A DNA stretch of 64,000 nucleotides from JBMOGA01 sp049318625 (GTDB lineage Bacteria; Pseudomonadota; Alphaproteobacteria; Rhizobiales; Hyphomicrobiaceae): NCBI GenBank assembly GCA_049318625.1, contig JBMOGA010000015.1, positions 1-64,000 on the forward strand, in the 5' to 3' direction. The position numbers were made by a program, and so were the translations under genes. This document shows, in pieces, positions 44,504 to 52,435 of this stretch (position 1 is its first letter; the number at the start of each line of letters is the position of its first letter). The notes under the pieces were generated by a model. It saw only the letters and a program-made list of their open reading frames with translations, did not search any database and was not told the DNA's origin.

Positions 44504-45736
44504 ATGTCTTACGAGGCCATTTTCGAGAAGTCGCTACAGGAATTGCACCAGGAAGGCCGCTACCGGGTCTTCGCCGACATCAAGCGGGTTCGCGGCAGCT
44601 TGCCCCACGCGCACGCCATCAAGGAGAGCGGCGTTCGCGACATCACGGTGTGGTGCTCCAACGACTATCTCGGCATGAGCCAGCACCCCGCCGTGCTGGC
44701 CGCCATGCACGAGGCGATCGACACGGTCGGCGCCGGATCGGGCGGCACGCGCAACATCTCCGGCACGACGCACTATCACGTCGAACTCGAATCGGAGCTG
44801 GCCGATCTGCACGGCAAGGAAGCCGCGCTGGTCTTCACGTCCGCGTACATCGCCAATGACGCGACGCTTTCGACGCTGTCCGCCCTGATGCCGGGCGTCG
44901 TCATCTTCTCCGACGAGAAGAACCATGCCTCGATGATCGCCGGCATCCGCAACGGCCGCTGCGAGAAGCGGATCTTCCGCCACAACGACCTCAACCACCT
45001 CGAGGCGTTGCTGAAAGAGGTGCCGCGCGAAACGAAAAAGATCATCGCGTTCGAAAGCGTCTACTCGATGGACGGCCACATCGCCGACATCGCCGGGATC
45101 TGTGACCTCGCCGAGCGCTACAATGCGCTCACCTATCTCGATGAGGTGCACGCGGTCGGCATGTATGGCCGCCGCGGCGGCGGTATCGCGGAGCGGGACG
45201 GCGTGCTGCATCGCGTCGACATCATCAACGGCACGCTGGCGAAGGGCTTCGGCGTCATGGGCGGCTATATCGCCGCCAGCCGGCGGTGCTGCGATGCCGT
45301 CCGCTCGTATGCGCCAGGCTTCATTTTCACGACGTCTCTGGCCCCGGCCATCGCCGCCGGCGCGACGGCCAGCATCCGGCACCTCAAGACCAGCACGCTC
45401 GAGCGGACTCGCCATCAGGAGCGGGCGCGGACGGTCAAGAAGCGATTGAAGGACGCCGGAATGCCGGTCATGGACAATCCGAGCCATATCGTGCCGGTGC
45501 TGATCGGCAACCCGGTTCATTGCAAGGCGGTGACCGATGCGCTCATGGATCGCTACGGCCTCTATGCCCAGCCCATCAACTATCCCACCGTGCCGCGCGG
45601 CGGCGAGCGCATCCGGCTGACGCCGACGCCCGTTCATACCGACGCCCACATCGACGACCTGGTTCACGCTCTGACGGAACTCTGGCAGGCTTGCCCGCTC
45701 GGCCAGGAGCAGATGATCCGGCTGGCTGCCGAATAA
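44504..45736 (+). CDS. hemA: 5-aminolevulinate synthase
   Basis: PLP enzyme (410 residues) condensing glycine and succinyl-CoA, the committed step of tetrapyrrole synthesis in alphaproteobacteria. The PLP lysine is Lys247 in GTLAKGFG; GAGSGGTRNISGTT and YLDEVHAVGMYG are class II aminotransferase blocks. ATG 44504 follows GGAGG; an ATG at 44486 lacks one. Last gene of the superoperon, followed by a terminator. A PGC-linked copy lets precursor supply rise with bacteriochlorophyll demand. Confidence 0.96.
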   Translation: MSYEAIFEKSLQELHQEGRYRVFADIKRVRGSLPHAHAIKESGVRDITVWCSNDYLGMSQHPAVLAAMHEAIDTVGAGSGGTRNISGTTHYHVELESELADLHGKEAALVFTSAYIANDATLSTLSALMPGVVIFSDEKNHASMIAGIRNGRCEKRIFRHNDLNHLEALLKEVPRETKKIIAFESVYSMDGHIADIAGICDLAERYNALTYLDEVHAVGMYGRRGGGIAERDGVLHRVDIINGTLAKGFGVMGGYIAASRRCCDAVRSYAPGFIFTTSLAPAIAAGATASIRHLKTSTLERTRHQERARTVKKRLKDAGMPVMDNPSHIVPVLIGNPVHCKAVTDALMDRYGLYAQPINYPTVPRGGERIRLTPTPVHTDAHIDDLVHALTELWQACPLGQEQMIRLAAE

Positions 45737-45761
45737 CCGGTACCAACTCCGGCGAAGATCA

Positions 45762-45789
45762 GGCCCATCGCAACGCGATGGGCCTTTTT
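45762..45789 (+). terminator. rho-independent terminator of the bchF-hemA superoperon
   Basis: Perfect ten-base stem GGCCCATCGC / GCGATGGGCC (45762-45771 and 45775-45784), three-base loop, then TTTTT. It lies 26 bases after the hemA stop and before the convergent cytochrome gene. Confidence 0.9.
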
Positions 45790-45835
45790 CTTGGGCGCGA
45801 CCCAGGCTCCCGATCGCCGCCGCGCAATTTGGAGA

Positions 45836-46264
45836 TCATTTCGCCGGGACCGTCTTCAGATACGCGACCACGCTCTTGCGCTCGCCCTCGTCGGCGAGCT
45901 TGAACGCCATCTTGGTGGAACCCGTCGCCAGGTCGGCCTTGCCCTTCTCGGTCAGAAAGGCTTTCAGGAACGCATTAGGATCGGCGAGATAGGCGAAAAC
46001 ATTTTCTTCGGTCCAAACCAGCCCGGCCTCGCCGGCCGCCTTGTTGATCGCCGAGTAATTGTAGCCCTCGACAGTGCCCGCGCGTCGCCCGATGACTCCG
46101 TTCTGCGCGGGGCCGACACCGTTCTTGGCCTCGGGCCCGACCTGGTGGCAGGACCGGCACTTCTTGAAAACTTGTTCGCCCGCTGCGGCGTCCTGCGCGA
46201 AGGCAGCGCCGCCCGACAATCCGAGCATGAGCAGCGCGGAAGCAATGAAGGTCATCTTGCGCAT
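45836..46264 (-). CDS. class I cytochrome c (c2-like)
   Basis: Periplasmic monoheme cytochrome c (142 residues) with a Sec signal peptide ending near AFAQ. Haem attaches at CRSCH (about residues 37-41 of the precursor); the sixth ligand is Met in GSTKMAF. KNGVGPAQNGVIGRRAGT is the usual cytochrome c2/c550 loop. ATG 46264 is preceded by GGGAG. Its position beside the superoperon and pufC suggests an electron carrier between bc1 and the reaction centre. I do not assign cycA because soluble c-type homologues cannot be separated by eye. Confidence 0.88.
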   Translation of the reverse strand: MRKMTFIASALLMLGLSGGAAFAQDAAAGEQVFKKCRSCHQVGPEAKNGVGPAQNGVIGRRAGTVEGYNYSAINKAAGEAGLVWTEENVFAYLADPNAFLKAFLTEKGKADLATGSTKMAFKLADEGERKSVVAYLKTVPAK

Positions 46265-46358
46265 ATCGGCATTTCTCCCAATCGGTGGTCGCCGAACAAC
46301 GACCACTCCTTCAGGAAACGCACCAACAGCCAGACTGGTTCATCGCTGGCGGTCTGGA

Positions 46359-46378
46359 TTGCCAGATTTAAATGGCAA
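46359..46378. promoter_or_regulatory. operator-like palindrome upstream of the cytochrome c gene
   Basis: Inverted repeat TTGCCA-N8-TGGCAA with an AT-rich centre, 95 bases before the cytochrome start and 24 bases beyond the stop of the membrane-protein gene. It does not match PpsR or FnrL boxes. Confidence 0.45.
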
Positions 46379-46401
46379 GTCCGATCGGGCCGCCGAGCAT
46401 A

Positions 46402-46839
46402 TCAGACGGAGGAGACCAGCTTGACGGGCGCTGGCAGCTCCTCGGCGACGGCGGCGATCTCCGGCAGGCGCTCGATCGGCGCCATGCGGGCGACATCGGC
46501 GCTGGCGGCTACCAACTCAGGCTCGCCGTGGCCCGGCGCCGCGCCGAGATCGATCAAGGCGATAACAGACAGGCCACTGATGAGCCCAACCAGTGCTGCC
46601 GCCACCAGCCCGTTGAGCGGCATCGCATAGAACTGGCCGACACCCTGGAAGAAGAAGCCGGCCAGGACCAGGAACAATCCGAAGCCGCTCATTGTGGAAT
46701 CGGTCACCAGAGTGCGCTGGTGATCCGGGCTCATCCGGCCGGCGGCAAAGGTGATGGGCCCTGCGAACAACAGCACGCCGATCCCGGCATAGATGAGCCC
46801 GATGATGACCAACCAGTTCGGCGCGATCGAAACACCCAT
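46402..46839 (-). CDS. small membrane protein between pufC and cytochrome c
   Basis: A 145-residue protein with three likely helices (about 10-32, 50-72 and 75-97) and a soluble, proline-rich C-terminal tail. No family is recognised. ATG 46839 follows GGAGACG; a longer frame upstream is arginine-rich and noncoding in look. It is on the same strand as pufC upstream and the cytochrome downstream, but separated by a hairpin from pufC. Function unknown; position suggests a link with photosynthetic electron transfer. Confidence 0.65.
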   Translation of the reverse strand: MGVSIAPNWLVIIGLIYAGIGVLLFAGPITFAAGRMSPDHQRTLVTDSTMSGFGLFLVLAGFFFQGVGQFYAMPLNGLVAAALVGLISGLSVIALIDLGAAPGHGEPELVAASADVARMAPIERLPEIAAVAEELPAPVKLVSSV

Positions 46840-47097
46840 TACACGTCTCCGTCTCTGCGAGTCCCCTGTCGAACCTATAAATGTTGCGCAGTTTGCCATA
46901 GAGCCGCAAGAGCAGCCGGGCACCAATCGAGAGTTGAGCATTGTGCGCCGCAAACGCTGCGCTGCACAAAAGACAACGAAACAGACGGCGGAAGGCCAAC
47001 CGCCATTCGCGTCAAATCGCCCGGTTGTTCCGAAGGGCGGCCCCGAATGGACGAGGCCGGTCGCAGGGCGCAACCGGCCTCGATTGGTGACGGACGA
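46840..47097. other. intergenic region after pufC
   Basis: About 260 bases without a gene. It holds the post-pufC hairpin (47052-47082) and presumably the promoter for the membrane-protein gene. No PpsR or FnrL consensus box is visible in it. Confidence 0.5.
47052..47082 (-). terminator. hairpin after pufC
   Basis: Ten-base perfect stem (CGAGGCCGGT / ACCGGCCTCG) with an eleven-base loop that can itself pair CGC/GCG. It starts 16 bases after the pufC stop on the minus strand. No T-run follows, so it may protect the mRNA 3' end as well as or instead of terminating. Confidence 0.55.
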
Positions 47098-48120
47098 CTA
47101 ACGAAGCGACGCCTTCTTGAGCTCTTGATAGTCCTTGAGCAGCTGCGCGCCATTGAGCGGCTTGGGGAGCCCCTGATGGCAGGTCGCGCAGAACGCCTTG
47201 GGCGCGTCACCCGTCGGACCGAGCCGGTTGGCCGGATAGGTCGACTGCAACGGCGTCAGGAAGGTCGCGTTGACGTCGCGAACCATCCGGATGGCATGCC
47301 AAGCCGTTGTCCGCTGCGGCGTCGACTGCGACCAGTTTCCGAAAGCCCGACTGTTGTGACAGTACGTGCAATTGACCCCCATGCTCTGTGACATGTGGAT
47401 CATCAGCGCATAGGTCTTCTCGGTCGACTGGATCGACGCCTTGTGTGCGCTGGGAAGTGCCTGGGTCGCCTGCACCCGGATCTCCGACTTGCTGCCGCCG
47501 AGCAGTTCCGTGAACGGGTCCGCATGCATCGACGTCGTGCCGATGATCTTGCTGGCATGGTTCTGGCCGCCGCCGGTGTAACCGGCCATCCGATAAGGCG
47601 CTGTCGTGTCCTTCTCGGAGAACCAGATATCTTTCGGCACCGGCTTGCCGCCATGGCAGGTGTAACAGGTGACGCCGGTCTCGCCGACATGGCTCTTCCA
47701 TGTCTCATTGATGTGGCGCGTCATCTGGAACATCCGGCGCGCCACCTTGTGGGTGTACATCTTGTCGTCGGCCAGGTTCTCGACATTGTGGCAGTAGGCA
47801 CAACCCTGATCGGGTGCCACCCAGTCGGTCACCGCCGCCATGGTGCGCAGAAGTTCGTTCTCCGTCAGATCCCCGAGAACCTTGACGTTCTGGAAGACCT
47901 GCGCGGCCTTCCCCCCTCCGGGATCAGCCGGCGGCTGCACATCCGGCAGTTTGATCGCCGCGAGCTTTTCGCGTTCGGCCCGCGGGTTGGAGACCTGCTC
48001 CATGCCGACACCGCGGTAGCCGAGTTGCTTTGCGGTGGTCGGCGGCCGCTCACAGCCTGCCGCCAACGCGGCAACCGTTGCCGTGAGCAGGAGAGTCGAG
48101 AGACGGGATGCGGTGATCAT
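47098..48120 (-). CDS. pufC: reaction centre tetraheme cytochrome c subunit
   Basis: Membrane-anchored tetraheme cytochrome (340 residues) that re-reduces the special pair. It is a lipoprotein with lipobox LAAGC (Cys23) and four CxxCH haem sites at residues 107-111 (CAYCH), 152-156 (CYTCH), 251-255 (CTYCH) and 311-315 (CATCH). ATG 48120 overlaps the pufM stop (ATGA). Having PufC means the soluble cytochrome donates to PufC rather than directly to the special pair. Confidence 0.96.
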   Translation of the reverse strand: MITASRLSTLLLTATVAALAAGCERPPTTAKQLGYRGVGMEQVSNPRAEREKLAAIKLPDVQPPADPGGGKAAQVFQNVKVLGDLTENELLRTMAAVTDWVAPDQGCAYCHNVENLADDKMYTHKVARRMFQMTRHINETWKSHVGETGVTCYTCHGGKPVPKDIWFSEKDTTAPYRMAGYTGGGQNHASKIIGTTSMHADPFTELLGGSKSEIRVQATQALPSAHKASIQSTEKTYALMIHMSQSMGVNCTYCHNSRAFGNWSQSTPQRTTAWHAIRMVRDVNATFLTPLQSTYPANRLGPTGDAPKAFCATCHQGLPKPLNGAQLLKDYQELKKASLR

Positions 48121-49100
48121 TTGACAGCTCCCGGAAGCGAGCCTGGATCGATGGCGAGCGGATGAACCGCGGGATAGCTCGGCACGATCCCGTGCTTGAT
48201 CCCCCACAGGTACCAGTTGTCGACGACGGTGCCGGTCAGCAGAATTCCGATGCCGCCCGTCGCGGTGCACAGTACGGCGAACCACCATGCCCACCGGTGA
48301 ATGGACTCCATCGAGGCGTTGAAGCCCATCGTCCAACGCCAGAACAACGCAGCGCGCTCGGACGCCGTGCCGCGGTCCACGATCTGCTCGATCTCACGCT
48401 CGCCGCCATAGTTGCCGACCGCGAGGATGGTCGCTCCGTGCATCGCGAACAGCAGCGCCGAACCGTACAGGAAGACGATCGAGAGCATGTGGAACGGATT
48501 GTAGAAGAGATTGCCGTAGCGGAGCGAGAACGCGGCCGTCCAGTCGAGATGCGGGAAGATCCCGAACGGCACCGCCTCGCTCCACGTGCCCATCGCGATC
48601 GGCCGGATGAAGCCGAGCACGAGATAAAGCCAGATGGCCGATGCAAAGGCCCAGGCGACATGGGTGCCCATGCCGAGCCGGCGTGCGTTGGTGTAGATCC
48701 GCGCCCAGAACAACAGGATCGACGCGGTGAGGAAGAAGCCAGCGAGCAGCCACCACCCACCCTCCGACATCGGCGGAATGGTGAGACCGTACTTTGCCGG
48801 GGGTGGCTCGAGTGCCAGCCACGGCAGTTGGCGGATGAATTGGACAGGGTTCCAGTTCACCGAGGCCAGCATATTCATGCCGATGATGAAGAAGGCGAAC
48901 AGGCCGCACGTGATCGAGGCGAGCCCGAGCCCACCGAGATAGAACGGTCCGACCTGCGCGTCGCCGATCCGGCCCAGCCAGTAGTTGAAGAAGGGTGTCC
49001 CTTCGCGCGGCCAAGCCGGGTCGGGGTGCTTCGGCGGCACCCCCATCTCGGGATGGGATCTAACCTGAATGCGGGTGAAGATGTTCTGATACGCGGCCAT
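48117..49100 (-). CDS. pufM: photosynthetic reaction centre M subunit
   Basis: Core subunit (327 residues) with five transmembrane helices, binding QA and half of the special pair. Bacteriochlorophyll/iron-ligand segments include FPHLDWTAAFSLRYGNLFYNPFH, FAMHGATILAVG and SMESIHRWAWW. The C-terminal extension IKHGIVPSYP is typical of species with PufC. GGGAGG precedes ATG 49100, 18 bases after pufL. Confidence 0.97.
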   Translation of the reverse strand: MAAYQNIFTRIQVRSHPEMGVPPKHPDPAWPREGTPFFNYWLGRIGDAQVGPFYLGGLGLASITCGLFAFFIIGMNMLASVNWNPVQFIRQLPWLALEPPPAKYGLTIPPMSEGGWWLLAGFFLTASILLFWARIYTNARRLGMGTHVAWAFASAIWLYLVLGFIRPIAMGTWSEAVPFGIFPHLDWTAAFSLRYGNLFYNPFHMLSIVFLYGSALLFAMHGATILAVGNYGGEREIEQIVDRGTASERAALFWRWTMGFNASMESIHRWAWWFAVLCTATGGIGILLTGTVVDNWYLWGIKHGIVPSYPAVHPLAIDPGSLPGAVK

Positions 49101-49118
49101 GGCCGGCCCCTCCCTTTC

Positions 49119-49946
49119 TCAACCTGCCCAGATCGGCAAATCCAGCCACCAGTTCCACCACTCGGGCCATCCCTTGGTCCAGAACGGGCCGGAGATGACG
49201 ATGCAGACCGCACTCCAGAAGGCCGCATTCAGCGCGAGGAACAGACCAAGCCGGTGGATGCCCAGTGTGCCGATCGAGTAGCCGATGGTGTCGCGGAAGA
49301 ACGAATTCTCGTGATCCGGCGTCTTCACCGGCTCGCCAGGTGCCGGGTTGGTTGCCGACAGAACCAGGGCGCCGTGAAGTGCGAGAGCCAGCGTCGTCGT
49401 GAAGAAGAACGAGATCGCCAGCATATGCGCGGGATTGTAGTGGAAATGGATATACTGATAACCCACGTTCGAAACCCAATCGAGGTGGCTCAGAATGCCG
49501 TAGGGGAACCCGTGCCCCCAGGCGCCCATGAGGACCGGCCGGATCACGACCAGGGCGACATAGGCGAGGATGGCGAAGCTGAATGCAAAGGGTACATGGT
49601 AGCCCATGCCGAGCTTGCGGCAGATCTCCACCTCGCGAAGGGCCCATGACACGAAGGCGCCGATCGCACAGATCGTGATCCCTTGCCACAGCCCACCCTC
49701 ACGAAGCGGTGCGAGACCGAGGCCGTACTTGAGATCGGGTGGAGCGATGTTGATCGTCCACGGGTTCCAGGTCGGTCCGATCGCCGCGCCGTAAAGTATG
49801 AGCGACGTGCCCATGATCGCGAAGAACGCCGAGGTCACTCCGAAAAACCCGACATAGAACGGGCCGATCCAGAAATCGAACAGATCGCCACCCAAAAGGG
49901 TCCCGCCCCGCACGCGATACTTTTTCTCGAAATTCAGCAAGGCCAT
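49119..49946 (-). CDS. pufL: photosynthetic reaction centre L subunit
   Basis: Core subunit (275 residues) with five helices, binding QB. Marker segments are MALLNFEKKYRVRGGTLLGGDLF at the N-terminus (given here only as identity), LSHLDWVSNVGYQYIHFHYNP, LHGALVLSA and GTLGIHRLGLFLAL. ATG 49946 follows GGGAGGAC; an earlier in-frame ATG at 50006 lies within the pufA-pufL hairpin region. Confidence 0.97.
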   Translation of the reverse strand: MALLNFEKKYRVRGGTLLGGDLFDFWIGPFYVGFFGVTSAFFAIMGTSLILYGAAIGPTWNPWTINIAPPDLKYGLGLAPLREGGLWQGITICAIGAFVSWALREVEICRKLGMGYHVPFAFSFAILAYVALVVIRPVLMGAWGHGFPYGILSHLDWVSNVGYQYIHFHYNPAHMLAISFFFTTTLALALHGALVLSATNPAPGEPVKTPDHENSFFRDTIGYSIGTLGIHRLGLFLALNAAFWSAVCIVISGPFWTKGWPEWWNWWLDLPIWAG

Positions 49947-49990
49947 TGCGATGTCCTCCCGTCGGCCCGGCGATTGATCGAAAGTTGCGT

Positions 49991-50066
49991 GTCGAGGCCC
50001 CGGCAAGCCGGGACTTCGACCACGCTCGGAGCGGCGGCGGGCAAGGCACAGCCCCGCTCGCCGCCG
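49991..50066 (-). other. pufA-pufL intercistronic stem-loops
   Basis: Two strong inverted repeats: 50032-50042 with 50056-50066 (eleven pairs, one mismatch) and 49991-50004 with 50007-50020 (fourteen positions, two mismatches). In Rhodobacter, stem-loops here protect pufBA mRNA from 3' decay and set the high LH1:RC ratio; the same role is inferred. Confidence 0.7.
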
Positions 50067-50079
50067 TGGTGCAACTGGC

Positions 50080-50286
50080 TCAACCGATCCGGTAGGTCGG
50101 AAGGGTGGCCATCGGCGACGTAGGCGCGTGGAGTTCCGACGTTTTCTTGGCGGGCGGATTGGCCAGCCAATTGTAACGATCGGTGCTCAACAGGATGAAA
50201 TGGATGGTGAAGGCGAGTATGGCCAGAAAGACATACAGTGCCGTCAGCACCCGCAAGGGATGAACCCATTGCCAGATCACATGCAT
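50080..50286 (-). CDS. pufA: LH1 alpha polypeptide
   Basis: Light-harvesting 1 alpha chain (68 residues). Single transmembrane helix at about 12-34 with the pigment-binding histidine in AFTIHFILLSTDRYNWL, the LH1-alpha signature; Trp near the N-terminus (IWQWVHPLRVL) is also conserved. AAGGAG precedes ATG 50286. The C-terminal tail is longer than the minimal family length. Confidence 0.96.
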   Translation of the reverse strand: MHVIWQWVHPLRVLTALYVFLAILAFTIHFILLSTDRYNWLANPPAKKTSELHAPTSPMATLPTYRIG

Positions 50287-50378
50287 CTCGAATTCTCCTT
50301 CTCGAGATCGTTACCGGCTCGAACCCGGGACGCCGTCAAGCGCACCGGGCCCTCAGCCGCAATCCCGGCGAAACGGGC

Positions 50379-50537
50379 TCAATTGCCGAGCCAGGGCCGC
50401 CAGATCCACATAAAGACGTGCGCGACCGTGGCAATTGCCACGTAGAGCATCGTCATCCGCATGAAGCCGCCGTGCAGCTCCTTTGCTTCCTGCTCGGTCA
50501 AGCCCGAGACATTCAGCTTGTCACCTATTCCAGCCAT
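50379..50537 (-). CDS. pufB: LH1 beta polypeptide
   Basis: Light-harvesting 1 beta chain, 52 residues. It begins MAGIGDKLNVSGLTEQEAKE and ends VFMWIWRPWLGN; the bacteriochlorophyll-binding His is in VAHVFMW, and the HGGFM histidine is the second conserved one. One helix covers about residues 28-46. GGAG precedes ATG 50537. It lies between pufQ and pufA as in all pufQBALM operons. Confidence 0.96.
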   Translation of the reverse strand: MAGIGDKLNVSGLTEQEAKELHGGFMRMTMLYVAIATVAHVFMWIWRPWLGN

Positions 50538-50606
50538 CAGTTATCTCCGGCTGTTGGGCCCAGGGCCCGGCACCGCGTATCCTCCCACGCGGCAGGGCTC
50601 GTCGCC

Positions 50607-50667
50607 GTGGTCAAGACCACGCTCAACGTCTCGCTCGGCTCGTCAGCGGCACCACCATGGTGTGCCC
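50607..50667 (-). other. hairpins between pufQ and pufB
   Basis: Inverted repeat CGTGGTC/GACCACG (50607-50613, 50616-50622) and a palindrome CACCATGGTG near 50651-50662 lie in the 134-base pufQ-pufB gap. They could mark a processing site that separates pufQ from the abundant pufBA transcript. Confidence 0.4.
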
Positions 50668-50671
50668 GCCT

Positions 50672-50911
50672 TCAGCCCATGAAGGCATACGGAATGAGTG
50701 TGTGCGCTGCATCGCGGGCCTCTGCGTAGATGGATCGGCCATTTCCTGCGCCGATGGCGTCAGCTCGCCACCCACGCGGCAGCAACCGCGAAAGAGCTGT
50801 GACGGGCAGCAGAACCGCAATGGCGATCCACAGCAGAAGCCGGAACTCTCGCTCCTCGGCTCTGCGATCGCGATAGCGGACCCGCATCGATGGGTGCGCT
50901 TGGTACGACAT
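50672..50911 (-). CDS. pufQ: PufQ, bacteriochlorophyll synthesis/carrier protein
   Basis: Small single-pass membrane protein (79 residues) with a helix at about 25-45 (LLLWIAIAVLLPVTAL) after a basic N-terminus (RVRYRDRRAEEREFR). PufQ is needed for normal bacteriochlorophyll formation and may carry intermediates. GGGAG precedes ATG 50911. It sits 63 bases after bchZ and before pufB, the classical order. Sequence is poorly conserved in this family, so identity rests partly on position. Confidence 0.85.
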   Translation of the reverse strand: MSYQAHPSMRVRYRDRRAEEREFRLLLWIAIAVLLPVTALSRLLPRGWRADAIGAGNGRSIYAEARDAAHTLIPYAFMG

Positions 50912-50974
50912 GCATTGTCTCCCTTGTCGTCGGTCTTCGAGAGGTAAACATCAGAGGGCTGCAAGACGGCGGGC

Positions 50975-52435
50975 TCATGGGTGGTAGACGCGCCCCCCGA
51001 TGAGAGTATCGGCTTGGGCCACGTGCGCTGGCGTCACCTCGTCGGCGCCATCGCGGCGAGCCGCGACCTCCGCGGCATCGCGGATGCGCTTGGCCGAGGA
51101 GATGCGGATCAGCACGGGTTGACGGGCGACGCGCTCGTCGAGTTCCAGTCGAGCCGCCTCTGCCCACGGCAGGTGTTCCGAGAGGCGGGCTGGGCTCGCC
51201 TCGATGCGGTCCATATCGGAGGCCAGCGGAATGATGTTGAAGAGGGCATCGAAGAAGCCGTTGCAGACTTCCTGAACGATGTAGGTGGCGCCCGCATAGC
51301 CCATGAACGGCGTGCCGGTGTGCCGCCGGATGATCGCGCCTGGGAACGACGCGGGGATGAAGGCGGCGCGCCCGCCCGTCTCCGCCAGGTACATGCGCTC
51401 GTTGAACGAGCCGAACAGCACGAGGGGCGGGTTGGTGCGTAAATTGCGCAGAACCTCTTCGTTGTCGGTCTTCGCTCCCGGCCGCCGTGATACGGCGAAC
51501 GCGCACGGCAGGCCGAGTTCGTCCGCCAGGAAGTGCCGCAGGCCCCGGGCGTAGGTCTCGTTGGCGACAACGGCGAAGCCGGCGGTCGCGAAGAAGTCCT
51601 GCGTCACCGAGCGCCAGAGGTCCCACAGCGGCTTGATCGTCGAGTGCTTTTCCTTCGCGATGAAGGGCTCGGGATCGAGGCCGAGCAGATCGCCGAGCGC
51701 ACGCAGGAACTTCGTCGTCGAATGGAGCCCGATCGGAGCCTGCAGATAAGGCCGGTCGAGCGCCTCGCACAGCAGACGTCCGAACTCACGATAGAGGCAG
51801 ACGTTCACCTCGGCATCGGCCAGCCGCGGTACCTCGCCCAGATGGCTGCCGAGCGGGAAGACGAGATTGATTTCCGCGCCGATTCCTTCGACCAGCCGGC
51901 GCACTTCGGCGAGATCGGAGGGCATGTTGAACATGCCATAGGCGGGCCCGATGATGTTCACGCGCGGTTTGGCACCGTCCGCCCGCGGCTTCGCCTTCGG
52001 CGCCTTGCCGCCCTTCATGCCGTACTGCGTCCACAGCCAATACAAGGCGCGGTCGGCACACTGCCACTGGTCCTCGTCGATGGTGCGCGGCAGAAATCTC
52101 TGGATGCCCGAGCCTTCGGGGGTCACGCCGCCGCCGATCATTTCGGCGATCGATCCGGTGACCACGACGCTCGGCTTTTTCTTGTCGAGGACGCTGTGCG
52201 CCCGCTTCATCGCGGCCTCTGTGCCGCGCTGGCCGAGTTCCTCCTCGGCGAGCCCGGTCACCACGATCGGAAGCTCGTGGGGCGGCAGCGCGTCCGTATA
52301 GTGCAGAACCGAGGTGACCGGAAGATTCTCGCAGCCGACGGGGCCGTCGATGATGACCTGCAGTCCCTTGATCGCGGTGAAGACGTAAACCGCCCCCCAG
52401 TACCCGCCGGCCCGGTCATGATCGAGGACGAGCAT
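50975..52435 (-). CDS. bchZ: chlorophyllide a reductase subunit Z
   Basis: Subunit of the nitrogenase-like chlorophyllide a oxidoreductase (486 residues) that reduces ring B. The N-terminal block LVLDHDRAGGYWGAVYVFTA and GPVGCENLPVTSVLHYTDAL are family-specific, the latter with a cluster cysteine. ATG 52435 shares one base with the bchY stop (TGATG). Followed by pufQ. Confidence 0.95.
   Translation of the reverse strand: MLVLDHDRAGGYWGAVYVFTAIKGLQVIIDGPVGCENLPVTSVLHYTDALPPHELPIVVTGLAEEELGQRGTEAAMKRAHSVLDKKKPSVVVTGSIAEMIGGGVTPEGSGIQRFLPRTIDEDQWQCADRALYWLWTQYGMKGGKAPKAKPRADGAKPRVNIIGPAYGMFNMPSDLAEVRRLVEGIGAEINLVFPLGSHLGEVPRLADAEVNVCLYREFGRLLCEALDRPYLQAPIGLHSTTKFLRALGDLLGLDPEPFIAKEKHSTIKPLWDLWRSVTQDFFATAGFAVVANETYARGLRHFLADELGLPCAFAVSRRPGAKTDNEEVLRNLRTNPPLVLFGSFNERMYLAETGGRAAFIPASFPGAIIRRHTGTPFMGYAGATYIVQEVCNGFFDALFNIIPLASDMDRIEASPARLSEHLPWAEAARLELDERVARQPVLIRISSAKRIRDAAEVAARRDGADEVTPAHVAQADTLIGGRVYHP

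Noticed and set aside
48162..49649. 495-codon plus-strand frame over pufM and pufL
   Set aside because: Antisense to the reaction-centre genes; highly charged and low complexity.
47098..50911. pufX or a second LH gene pair in the puf operon
   Set aside because: After pufM the reading goes straight into pufC by a 4-base overlap, and no additional small LH-like frame with the His-containing helix is found.
50912..50974. Possible PpsR-type box between bchZ and pufQ
   Set aside because: Best match is TGT-N12-AGA with no inner dyad and no partner box at 8 bases, so I did not call it.
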